Made by a program: the position numbers and the translations under genes. From NCBI GenBank assembly GCA_003164255.1, contig PLST01000219.1, forward strand, positions 1-14,105: DNA of 14,105 nucleotides. The letters run 5' to 3'. The DNA comes from Acidobacteriaceae bacterium. Lineage in GTDB: Bacteria; Acidobacteriota; Terriglobia; Terriglobales; Acidobacteriaceae. Below the pieces are notes generated by a model. It ran no database searches and had not been told where the DNA came from. It saw only the letters and a list, made by a program, of their open reading frames with translations. Position 1 is the first letter of the stretch; every line of letters begins with the position of its first letter. Positions 1 to 6,944 of the stretch are shown in pieces.

Positions 1-851
1 TCGTTGTCGTATGCCGGCAGCCAGGCATAATCTTCCTTCGTCTTCAACATCGCGCCATCGGGCGAGAGCCACGGCCGCGACCTTCCAAGCGGCTGGATGG
101 CTGAGTGGGCGGAGCCGCCGCCGAGCGTCAGCATGACCGTAACATCGTGTTTCCTGGCCCAGTCCATGTCCTGCTGCAGACGGGCCTGCTCGACTTTGTA
201 CGCTGGATCCGAAGGCAAATTGAACCCGGTGCCGACCCGAACTCCCTTGATGCCCAGCTTCTCCATCAACGTGTAAACGCCTTCGTTCATGTTGTTCGGC
301 CACTCGGTATCGAGCGCGTACGTCGGGAACTGCACCCTGCCGCGCTCAGGAGCGATCACCCTGGCAAGCGTGGCGGCAAAGATGCTTCCACGCCCTGGGA
401 TATCGAGCACCAATGCATATCCGCCGTACTCCGATGGCACCTCGGGCGTTACGCTGACGTCCTGCGAAGCTCCCTTCGCCATGTTCAGTTCCACCGGGGT
501 CGATCCGATGTCGCCGATCTTGAATACATGCGGAACCCAGACATCGCCCTCAGGCACCGCCGTACCGTAGTGGACCAACCGGAACGTTGCTTTTCCGCGA
601 ATGTCCTCATTCGACCGATTCGTCAAGTGGAATACAAGATGCGCCTGTTCACCGTCTCCAAGGATGTCCACCATGGTTGAGGAGCCGGTGTCGACACTCA
701 GTTGCCGTACTTCGACATCAGGCTTTGCCGTCAACCCGAAGGCCTCAGCAAAGCCGGGCATCTTGGCGCCAGTCACCATCTGCGCCTGGGACCCGGCTGC
801 TATACAAATACCTGCAATGACTCCCAACCAACGTACAATCTTCATTTTCAT
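1..851 (-). CDS. Secreted protein with N-terminal beta-sandwich and start of a probable glycosidase TIM barrel (3' end missing)
   Basis: The frame is open from the ATG at 851 to the left edge: 283 codons with no stop, so the C-terminal part is missing. The start is supported by GGGG about seven bases upstream; a second in-frame ATG lies two codons further in. Residues 1-23 form a signal peptide (basic start, hydrophobic core, cleavage after SQA), so the product is exported. Residues about 45-165 read like a beta-sandwich (HLVFHLTNRS, ATFRLVHYG). From about residue 172 the pattern GVYTLMEKLGIKGVRVG then WARKHDVTVMLTLGGG resembles the first strands and helices of a clan GH-A (beta/alpha)8 barrel. 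The catalytic residues would lie beyond the edge, so no family can be named. It is divergent from the GH92 gene and shares its operator-bearing promoter region. A non-enzymatic carbohydrate-binding protein remains possible. Confidence 0.8.
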   Translation of the reverse strand, partial: MKMKIVRWLGVIAGICIAAGSQAQMVTGAKMPGFAEAFGLTAKPDVEVRQLSVDTGSSTMVDILGDGEQAHLVFHLTNRSNEDIRGKATFRLVHYGTAVPEGDVWVPHVFKIGDIGSTPVELNMAKGASQDVSVTPEVPSEYGGYALVLDIPGRGSIFAATLARVIAPERGRVQFPTYALDTEWPNNMNEGVYTLMEKLGIKGVRVGTGFNLPSDPAYKVEQARLQQDMDWARKHDVTVMLTLGGGSAHSAIQPLGRSRPWLSPDGAMLKTKEDYAWLPAYDN

Positions 852-933
852 CTTGATCCCCGTGAACGGCTTTGGCGGCTCGCCGACCCATCAACCACTA
901 AAGCAATGGCGTATCTGCTGCCTCCGTTGTATG

Positions 934-957
934 CTTGATGGGAACGTTTCCATCAAG
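934..957. promoter_or_regulatory. LacI-family-type operator: 24-bp near-perfect palindrome in a divergent promoter region
   Basis: The left arm CTTGATGGGAAC (934-945) and right arm GTTTCCATCAAG (946-957) are inverted copies that match at 11 of 12 pairs. The core, TGGGAACGTTTCCA (939-952), has the CG centre and GGAA/TTCC arms typical of LacI/GalR-family operators. It sits between the gene ending at 851 and the GH92 gene starting at 1074, so it could control both. A TATAGC hexamer at 975-980 could be a -10 for the rightward gene, without a good -35. In the leftward direction TTGATG inside the palindrome is followed after 17 bases by CATACA, a weak promoter match. A related core occurs at 11417-11430. 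The palindrome is seen directly; the repressor family is inferred. Confidence 0.6.
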
Positions 958-1062
958 TCTTCAGAAGTCCGAAGTATAGCGGGAGCGAAAAGATAAATGC
1001 AAGCTTCGCCCAAAACGAGCACTGTGAATGCACCAAAATAAACGCCGTCGAAAATCGAGAAT

Positions 1063-1067
1063 GGAGG
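1063..1067 (+). promoter_or_regulatory. Ribosome binding site that fixes a TTG start for the GH92 gene
   Basis: GGAGG at 1063-1067 is followed by a six-base spacer and TTG at 1074-1076. The nearby ATG at 1061 is in another frame that stops after about 19 codons. The TTG opens directly into a signal peptide, which supports it as the true start. Confidence 0.7.
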
Positions 1068-1073
1068 CTTTCG

Positions 1074-3344
1074 TTGATTTCCTTTTCACGCGCCATTTCT
1101 TACAGGCCGCGCAAAATTAGTGTTGCTGCGATAGTTTTCCTGGCCGCCCTGATCCAGGTCTTGCTCCAACATTCACGGGCACAATCGGCATACAGTGTTA
1201 TCCATCCCCTTGTTGGAACGGCGAATGGGGGGCAAACGGCCCCGTTTGCCGGGCCTCCCTATGCAATGACCAGTTGGACGCCCGAAACTCGTACAACCGA
1301 AGAGAAATGTATCGCCCCATACTACTTTGCAGACAAGAGGATCACAGGCTTTCGCGCGAGTCACTGGATGGACGGCGGTTGCGGGCAGGAATACGGCAGC
1401 GTGACCATCATGCCGGTCACAGGCGACAGTTTCAGCGTCGATCCAAACGCGCGCGCGTCGCACTTTGTCCATGTGACCGAACATGCGACGCCCGCTTTGT
1501 ATTCGGTTATGCTCGCCCGTTACTCAACCCGCGTGGAGATGACGGCAACTGCGCGCGCCGGGGTCTTTCGAATAACGTTTCCAGAGGGCGCGCCTGCCAC
1601 GCTGCTCTTTCAGCCTTATGCGCATGCAGGCGAAGGTTTCGTTCGGGCGCTTCCAGATCGGAAAATGGTCGTTGGCTACAATCCGGTCCATCGCATCTAT
1701 CAGGGGCAGGGACAGACTGCGGGGTTCAGCGGCTACTTTGCCGCGCGCATCGATCATGCGTTTTCCCGCACAGGTACCTGGTGCGGAACATCGATTCATC
1801 CTGGAATGCTCGAGCAGGGCGCAGGGTGCACACAGCTCGGCGCCTTCGTCAGTTTGGGAGATACGGGTGGACAACCAGTTGTGCTGATGGTTGGAACATC
1901 GTTTACTAGTCTGGAAGAGGCGGAAAACAATCTTGAGGCGGAGACCTCAGGGCGCAGTTTCGACGAAATCCAGCAAGCGGCCGAGGCCCAGTGGCGCGAG
2001 TCGTTGAGTTCGATTGAGGTCGAAGGAGGAACGGCGGAGCAGCGCAGCATCTTCTATACGGCGCTGTACCACTCGATGCTCGGACCGCGCCCGGTGAATG
2101 ACGTGGATGGCACATACAACGGCTTTGCTCAATCCGGAGTGAAGCACCTTTCCAAGGGCGAGGAATACTACGACGATTTTTCGATGTGGGATACCTTTCG
2201 CGCTTTGCATCCCCTGCTGACGTTAATCGATCCCAGGCGCCAGGAGCGCATGGTGCAATCGATGGTTCTGAAGGGAGAGCAGGGTGGATTTCTCCCCAAC
2301 TTCCCGATGTGGAATAACTACACCGCCGAGATGGTTGGCGATCATGTGCCGATCCTCTTCGTAGATGCCTATCAGAAGGGGCTTCGACATTTTGACGTGG
2401 ATGAGGCCTACCGGCTGTCGATAAAGAATGCCACCATCACCCCGCCGCGAGACATGTATGTTGACGGCAAGGGAAGGCGCGCGCTCGATTCTTATGTCAA
2501 ATACGGATACATCCCGCTCGAAGATCCAGTGGCAGATGCTTTTCATCATAATGAGCAGGTCTCGTGGACCTTGGAGTATGCCTATGACGATGCCATGCTT
2601 GCCGATTGGGCTGGTGCACTGGGTAAGACGGAAGATGAGACCATGCTACGCAAGCGGTCAGAAAACTGGCGCAACGTCTTCGACGGCAAAGTTGGCTTCG
2701 TTCGAGGACGTCATGCAGATGGCTCATGGGTCGAGCCATTCGACCCCTCCAAGCCGGCCTCTTACATTACCGAGGGACTGCCGTGGCAATACACGTTCTT
2801 CGTGCCCCAGAACATTCCCGGTCTGATTTCAGCGATGGGAGGGCGCGAGCGCTTTATTGCAGAACTTGATGGCCTGTTCGATCGGCATCTTTACGATCAG
2901 GGCAACGAGCCCAGTCACCAAATCGCATACCTATACAACGCGGCAGGCGCGACGGCAAAGACCGAACAGCGCGTACGAGAGATGTTGGCTCTTTATTCTG
3001 ATGCCCCAGGCGGCATGCCTGGAAACGACGACGATGGACAAATGTCCGCATGGTGGGTGATGAGTGCCATGGGAATTTATCAGGTTTGCCCCGGACGGCC
3101 CGTTTTCTCGATCGGAAGTCCACTTTTTCAGCGCGTTACGCTTCATCACGCCGACGGCACGACCTTCGTGATCGAAGCAAATGGCAACTCAGATCGCGCG
3201 GCCTACATTCATTCTGCAACTCTCAACGGAACGCCACTTAACAGGCCGGAGATCGATTACACCGCACTGATGCATGCGGGGCGCCTGGTATTTCAGATGA
3301 GCGATTCGCCGAACGCTAGTGCGTTCGCGCAAAGAGCCCGGTAA
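1074..3344 (+). CDS. Secreted GH92 family alpha-mannosidase-like glycosidase
   Basis: GH92 enzymes are calcium-dependent, inverting exo-acting alpha-mannosidases. The 756-residue protein has the length of the family. Residues 1-36 are a signal peptide (RPRK, hydrophobic stretch, cleavage near SRA-Q), so it acts outside the cytoplasm. Residues about 41-300 fit the N-terminal beta-sandwich (HPLVGTANGG, ITGFRASHWMDGG). Residues about 310-670 fit the alpha/alpha toroid (DDFSMWDTFRALHPL, GFLPNFPMWNNYTAEMVGDH). The expected general acid is E612 in GNEPSHQ, and the acidic cluster GNDDDGQMSAW (650-660) holds the general base. The C-terminal part shows IGSPLF and YIHSATLNG, both typical of the family. 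The start is TTG with a strong ribosome binding site. It leads a probable operon with the isomerase gene 74 bp downstream. The linkage preferred cannot be read from sequence. Confidence 0.95.
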   Translation: MISFSRAISYRPRKISVAAIVFLAALIQVLLQHSRAQSAYSVIHPLVGTANGGQTAPFAGPPYAMTSWTPETRTTEEKCIAPYYFADKRITGFRASHWMDGGCGQEYGSVTIMPVTGDSFSVDPNARASHFVHVTEHATPALYSVMLARYSTRVEMTATARAGVFRITFPEGAPATLLFQPYAHAGEGFVRALPDRKMVVGYNPVHRIYQGQGQTAGFSGYFAARIDHAFSRTGTWCGTSIHPGMLEQGAGCTQLGAFVSLGDTGGQPVVLMVGTSFTSLEEAENNLEAETSGRSFDEIQQAAEAQWRESLSSIEVEGGTAEQRSIFYTALYHSMLGPRPVNDVDGTYNGFAQSGVKHLSKGEEYYDDFSMWDTFRALHPLLTLIDPRRQERMVQSMVLKGEQGGFLPNFPMWNNYTAEMVGDHVPILFVDAYQKGLRHFDVDEAYRLSIKNATITPPRDMYVDGKGRRALDSYVKYGYIPLEDPVADAFHHNEQVSWTLEYAYDDAMLADWAGALGKTEDETMLRKRSENWRNVFDGKVGFVRGRHADGSWVEPFDPSKPASYITEGLPWQYTFFVPQNIPGLISAMGGRERFIAELDGLFDRHLYDQGNEPSHQIAYLYNAAGATAKTEQRVREMLALYSDAPGGMPGNDDDGQMSAWWVMSAMGIYQVCPGRPVFSIGSPLFQRVTLHHADGTTFVIEANGNSDRAAYIHSATLNGTPLNRPEIDYTALMHAGRLVFQMSDSPNASAFAQRAR

Positions 3345-3418
3345 ACAGCAAGCTATAAGGCTGTGCAATGGAGGGATGTAATCCAACAAGGACGAACCCG
3401 AACCAGCAGGAGAAGAAG

Positions 3419-3997
3419 ATGAGCAACGAAACAGTTTCAGGAAGTTCTTTACGCGACAACGTGGAAGAACTGCGTGCGTTGCTTATACATACCGAAGAGC
3501 TTCAACTGCAGGTTGCTGGGGCGGCGAATGCACTTGGAAATGCTCTATTGAATGGCGGCAAGCTTTTGGCCTGTGGAAACGGCGGCAGCGCTGCCGATGC
3601 GTCTCACCTCACGACTGAATATGTCTGCAGGTTCAGCAAGGATCGCCGGCCCTATCCCGCCATCTCGCTCGCGACGCACGGCGGCGACATTACGGCCATC
3701 GGCAATGACTACTGTTTCGAAGATTTGTTTGCGCGGCAGGTGGAAGCCTTTGGCCGCTCGGGCGACGTGCTAATGGCATTTACAACCAGCGGCCGCAGCG
3801 AAAATGTTCGACGTGCCCTGCTTACGGCAAAGAGGCTGGAGTTACGGACAGTTGCCTTTCTTGGCGGCGACGGCGGTGTCTGCACTGGCCTCGCGGAAAT
3901 TGAACTATTGGTGAGAAGTACTACGCCTGCTCGCGTTCAGGAGATTCACAAGCTTCTCCTTCACACGATTTGCGAGATCGTAGAGACGAGACTTTAG
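3419..3997 (+). CDS. gmhA: SIS-domain sugar-phosphate isomerase, GmhA (phosphoheptose isomerase)-like
   Basis: GmhA converts sedoheptulose 7-phosphate to glycero-manno-heptose 7-phosphate, the first step of heptose synthesis, in the cytoplasm. The product is 192 residues, the usual GmhA length, with one SIS domain. ACGNGGSAADASH (51-63) is the phosphate-binding and active-site loop, and FTTSGRSENV is the second phosphate loop. The family metal ligands appear intact: H63, E67, Q174 and H182 (QEIHKLLLH). The ATG at 3419 was chosen because AGGAG lies just upstream; an earlier in-frame ATG at 3368 lacks such a site and adds a polar tail with no family resemblance. It follows the GH92 gene on the same strand and is probably co-transcribed. 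In this catabolic setting, with no other heptose gene visible, it may instead isomerise a phosphate of a released sugar. The fold is secure; the substrate is not. Confidence 0.85.
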   Translation: MSNETVSGSSLRDNVEELRALLIHTEELQLQVAGAANALGNALLNGGKLLACGNGGSAADASHLTTEYVCRFSKDRRPYPAISLATHGGDITAIGNDYCFEDLFARQVEAFGRSGDVLMAFTTSGRSENVRRALLTAKRLELRTVAFLGGDGGVCTGLAEIELLVRSTTPARVQEIHKLLLHTICEIVETRL

Positions 3998-4112
3998 GCG
4001 CTCGCAAATGAGTTTTTCTGGATGATTCAGGTTTTCGATTTGCCTGCTCGCCCTCCGATGCCGCAACGATATTAAACTCGCAACATACTTGTGCTATCAG
4101 TAAGGCGGAGGA

Positions 4113-5105
4113 TCAAATCCCCATGGCGACACAGATCGCCGAGACATCTCCGATTCGTTCTCCGAGAGCGGCCGGGACAACCTGGCAGATCTTTGCTGAG
4201 GCTGGCAGCGCCTCGCGTTGCATAGCCAGCCGAGCCGGCGCCAAGAGATTCTCGCCCATGCGCATGGCGAGCCCTCCAATCACAATTCGCTCCGGATTGA
4301 AAACATCAACCAGAATCGCCAGCCCTTCGCCCAGGCGGCTTCCAGTCTCACGAATAATCTGCCTGGCCAGGTCGTCCCCTTGCTGCGCGGCCTCGGCAAC
4401 ATCCTTGGCTGTGAGCACTCCGTTTTTCTCGAATTCCGCGGCAAGCACAGTGTTCTTTCCATTTTTGATTGCAGCCTCAACCTCCTGACAAGCCACCTGC
4501 GCCATACCAGCGCCGCTGGCCCAGCCTTCTACCGAGCCCGCCTTGTTGTATCCCACTGGCCCCGATGCCGTAAGCCTGACATGGCCAATCTCACCAGCTT
4601 GGCCTGATGCTCCCCTGAGCAGACGGCCGTCGGTAATTACGCCTGCACCCAGTCCCGTGCCCATCGTCAAGAAGACCATGTGACGCGTACCTTGTCCCGC
4701 ACCGAATCGATGCTCAGCAACCGCCCCCGCGTTGGCGTCGTTTTCTATCCGGCAAGTTAGCCCGAACTCCGCCCCTAGTATTGAAGTGATCGGTACATCG
4801 ACCCATGTGGCCAGGTTGGGTGGCGCTTGAATCACGCCCGCGTCTTGATCCAGCGGACCGCCGCAACTCACACCGATATCTCCCAGCATCGATCTGTCGA
4901 TACCCGATGAACCAATGAGGCGGTGGATGGACTGCTTGATCAACTCGATCGCCCGTTCCGGGCCCTGATCCGGCAAGGTTGGGAATTCAACACGTGACAG
5001 CATTGCCGGCGGGTCGGATGAAAGAACAACAGCGGTCTTCGTTCCGCCAATGTCAACGCCGATCCAGATCTTGCTTTTTGACGGGTGACTTTGCGTTTCA
5101 TTCAT
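4113..5105 (-). CDS. ROK-family sugar kinase without the usual zinc-binding cysteines
   Basis: ROK proteins include ATP-dependent glucokinases, fructokinases, N-acetylglucosamine and N-acetylmannosamine kinases. The 330-residue protein has the phosphate-binding motif GVDIGGTKT (16-24), the catalytic-base motif ENDANAGAVAEHR (base D123), the second phosphate loop MGTGLGAGV and the signature GEIGH with H175. It has no helix-turn-helix and no signal peptide, so it is a cytoplasmic kinase rather than a ROK repressor. Where the family normally has CxCGxxGCxE, this protein reads GYNKAGSVE (about 185-193), so all three cysteines are gone. I chose the ATG at 5105, just before the core domain; an ATG at 5141 adds 12 residues without a ribosome binding site. 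It is the last gene of the four-gene minus-strand run, 72 bp after the GH39-type gene, and probably phosphorylates a sugar released by the upstream glycosidases. The substrate is unknown. Confidence 0.9.
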   Translation of the reverse strand: MNETQSHPSKSKIWIGVDIGGTKTAVVLSSDPPAMLSRVEFPTLPDQGPERAIELIKQSIHRLIGSSGIDRSMLGDIGVSCGGPLDQDAGVIQAPPNLATWVDVPITSILGAEFGLTCRIENDANAGAVAEHRFGAGQGTRHMVFLTMGTGLGAGVITDGRLLRGASGQAGEIGHVRLTASGPVGYNKAGSVEGWASGAGMAQVACQEVEAAIKNGKNTVLAAEFEKNGVLTAKDVAEAAQQGDDLARQIIRETGSRLGEGLAILVDVFNPERIVIGGLAMRMGENLLAPARLAMQREALPASAKICQVVPAALGERIGDVSAICVAMGI

Positions 5106-5177
5106 ATCGCACCATCTCGAGAAATGAATCTCCGGCCGCATAGAGCAAGTGCGGGGAACGCTCCAAGCCAGCCTTGG

Positions 5178-6752
5178 TCACCGGCGCTCAAGGACAACTA
5201 GATCGAGAGTATCGGTGGGCATTGCATTGGATAGCTTCAAACTGCCACCGCTTCCGGAACTTTCCTCAACCAGTTCCAGGTTTCGCGTGTCGTTGAGTCG
5301 GTAGCGCCTTAAAGTAAATGCCGCGTTGCCCCAAGGTAAGTTATCGATCTGCAGATTGTATCCGGCATTGTCGCGGTAGACGATTCCGGTGCGGAGCGCC
5401 AATGACTTTTCCTGGGAAGTCGTAGGGGCTGGTGCGCCCGCACTCGGATTGCCCACAGATTCCGCCGCACTCTTGGGCAACTTGCTCGAGGGAATCTCAT
5501 AATTGCTTATTAATACCTGAACCTTTTTGCCGTCTTGAGAACGCCCGGCGAGCACAGCAAATCCAAATGTGTCGACGCCCTCAACCGCAAACCGCTGCGG
5601 CGTATCCAGCATCGCGCCCATTGCCTTGAACGCATAGGCAGGCTTTAGATAATGGCCTTGCAGATCGAAAAGTCCCATCCAGGCTGCGTCACCGCGATAA
5701 AACATCGCCTCGTCGAGTGGAGCGTCCTGTAGATAAGTGAGAACGGCGCCAATGAAGGCTGCGTTGTGTGCGCTTTGCAGTTCGTCCTTCTCCCGCGCGG
5801 TGTAGTCAGCGCTCAAATTCCATTCCGAGAGAATGCTCTCCGCTTTGGTGAATCCGCTAGCATTGAGTACATTCCGGATCACGTGAGAAAGCCGAACAGC
5901 ATCGTAGGGGTCAGCCGATGAGTTAGCGTAAGTGTGCCAGGAATAAAAATCGAGCGGCACGTTATGAGCCGAGCAGTAACGGATAAAGCCTTCTCGATAA
6001 GCTCCATTGTCGCGAAGATCAAAAGGGTTCGCAATCGCGTCCCCGCCTACTTTGAGCGTGGGGTCGACGGACTTCAAAGCTCGCGCAGTCTTTTCGTAGA
6101 GCAAATAAAACTGCTCAGCCGTACCTGTCCAGAATATATTTCCCGGCTCATTCCAGAACTCCCAGTAGCGGACGTTGTAATGGAATCCGTTTGCCCAGCC
6201 CTGGTTGTAGTGCATCGCAATGTGCTTCACCACATTGGCGAACCTATCGAAATCGGCAGGAGGATTTGGGTTGGCGCCCCAACTGCGGCCGATGCGGTAA
6301 TAAACTTCCGCTCCACTGGCGTGAATGGCGGTGAGCATCTTATCGGTCGGGCCAAAGTTGTAGCTTTCCTGCTTATCGGGGTCGGCATTCTCGTCGGGAA
6401 AGATAACAGAGGCGTTGCCTGACTTCACAACCGCAGCGCGTACCGCGGAGTCGGGAATGAGCCGGGTTAGAGGTTTGCTTTCGTAATCGAACATGGCATC
6501 TACATCGGTGGGCCCCATCACATCGTGGGTGCGGACCTGGCTGACACGCAATTCCCTGTACTGGCGCACCAGACCAGGAAGGCCGGCCATCACCGGCGCC
6601 GGCATGCCGTTCATACCCTGATATGACCGTATCTTTCCGGTGACCGTACCTGCGTCCACGTGCAGGGCGCGAAATCCTTCCGTTGTGACTTGAGCCGATC
6701 CGATTAATGTGCAAGGCATCAGAAAGAGAAGACAACATGCAAAGCGCTTCAT
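5178..6752 (-). CDS. Secreted GH39-type glycosidase (beta-xylosidase/iduronidase-like family)
   Basis: GH39 members are retaining clan GH-A enzymes, mostly beta-xylosidases and alpha-L-iduronidases. The 524-residue protein starts with a signal peptide (residues 1-20, cleavage after GSA) and an ATG preceded by GAGGGG. SQVRTHD near residue 75 is a family hallmark. The barrel carries YWEFWNEPG with acid/base E202, DFYSWHTY (268-275), and ILSEWNL with nucleophile E310, so both catalytic glutamates are in place. Residues about 385-520 form the C-terminal beta-sandwich, which is interrupted at 424-449 by a Ser/Pro/Ala-rich low-complexity insertion (SVGNPSAGAPAPTTS). It lies 192 bp after the GH3 gene and 72 bp before the kinase gene on the same strand. 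The clan is certain and GH39 likely; the sugar specificity cannot be decided and GH39 subfamilies vary widely. Confidence 0.88.
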   Translation of the reverse strand: MKRFACCLLFLMPCTLIGSAQVTTEGFRALHVDAGTVTGKIRSYQGMNGMPAPVMAGLPGLVRQYRELRVSQVRTHDVMGPTDVDAMFDYESKPLTRLIPDSAVRAAVVKSGNASVIFPDENADPDKQESYNFGPTDKMLTAIHASGAEVYYRIGRSWGANPNPPADFDRFANVVKHIAMHYNQGWANGFHYNVRYWEFWNEPGNIFWTGTAEQFYLLYEKTARALKSVDPTLKVGGDAIANPFDLRDNGAYREGFIRYCSAHNVPLDFYSWHTYANSSADPYDAVRLSHVIRNVLNASGFTKAESILSEWNLSADYTAREKDELQSAHNAAFIGAVLTYLQDAPLDEAMFYRGDAAWMGLFDLQGHYLKPAYAFKAMGAMLDTPQRFAVEGVDTFGFAVLAGRSQDGKKVQVLISNYEIPSSKLPKSAAESVGNPSAGAPAPTTSQEKSLALRTGIVYRDNAGYNLQIDNLPWGNAAFTLRRYRLNDTRNLELVEESSGSGGSLKLSNAMPTDTLDLVVLERR

Positions 6753-6944
6753 TTGTGAGATCCCCTCGGCGCAGACGTTTTATTCGAATGCCCGGAAACC
6801 TACCGTTAGAACACTACCCTCATCGAAGAAGGCTGCATTTTCGCCAATGAAAGAACCCGTCTAACTTGGCCAAAAGCACGCAGTCAGCAGTCTCCTCGTG
6901 CACCAGCCCAGCCACGTCATGCCAAATTGCGTGGACCCCCGAAA

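Noticed and set aside
105..996. Plus-strand frames of 77-191 codons in the first kilobase
   Set aside because: They are antisense to the 283-codon secreted protein that reads from 851 to the left edge with a clear signal peptide; the translations are Arg/Ser/Pro-rich and domain-free.
3345..3364. Hairpin ACAGC/GCTGT between the GH92 and isomerase genes
   Set aside because: A 5-bp stem with a 10-base loop and no U-tract is too weak for a terminator and easily arises by chance.
3998..4112. Bidirectional terminator between the converging isomerase and kinase genes
   Set aside because: The 115-bp spacer has T-runs (for example GAGTTTTTCTGG) but I found no stem longer than about 4 bp before them, so no terminator is called.
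6911..6933. CCACG/CGTGG inverted repeat after the GH3 stop
   Set aside because: Only 5 bp arms with a 13-base loop and no T-run; not supported as terminator or operator.
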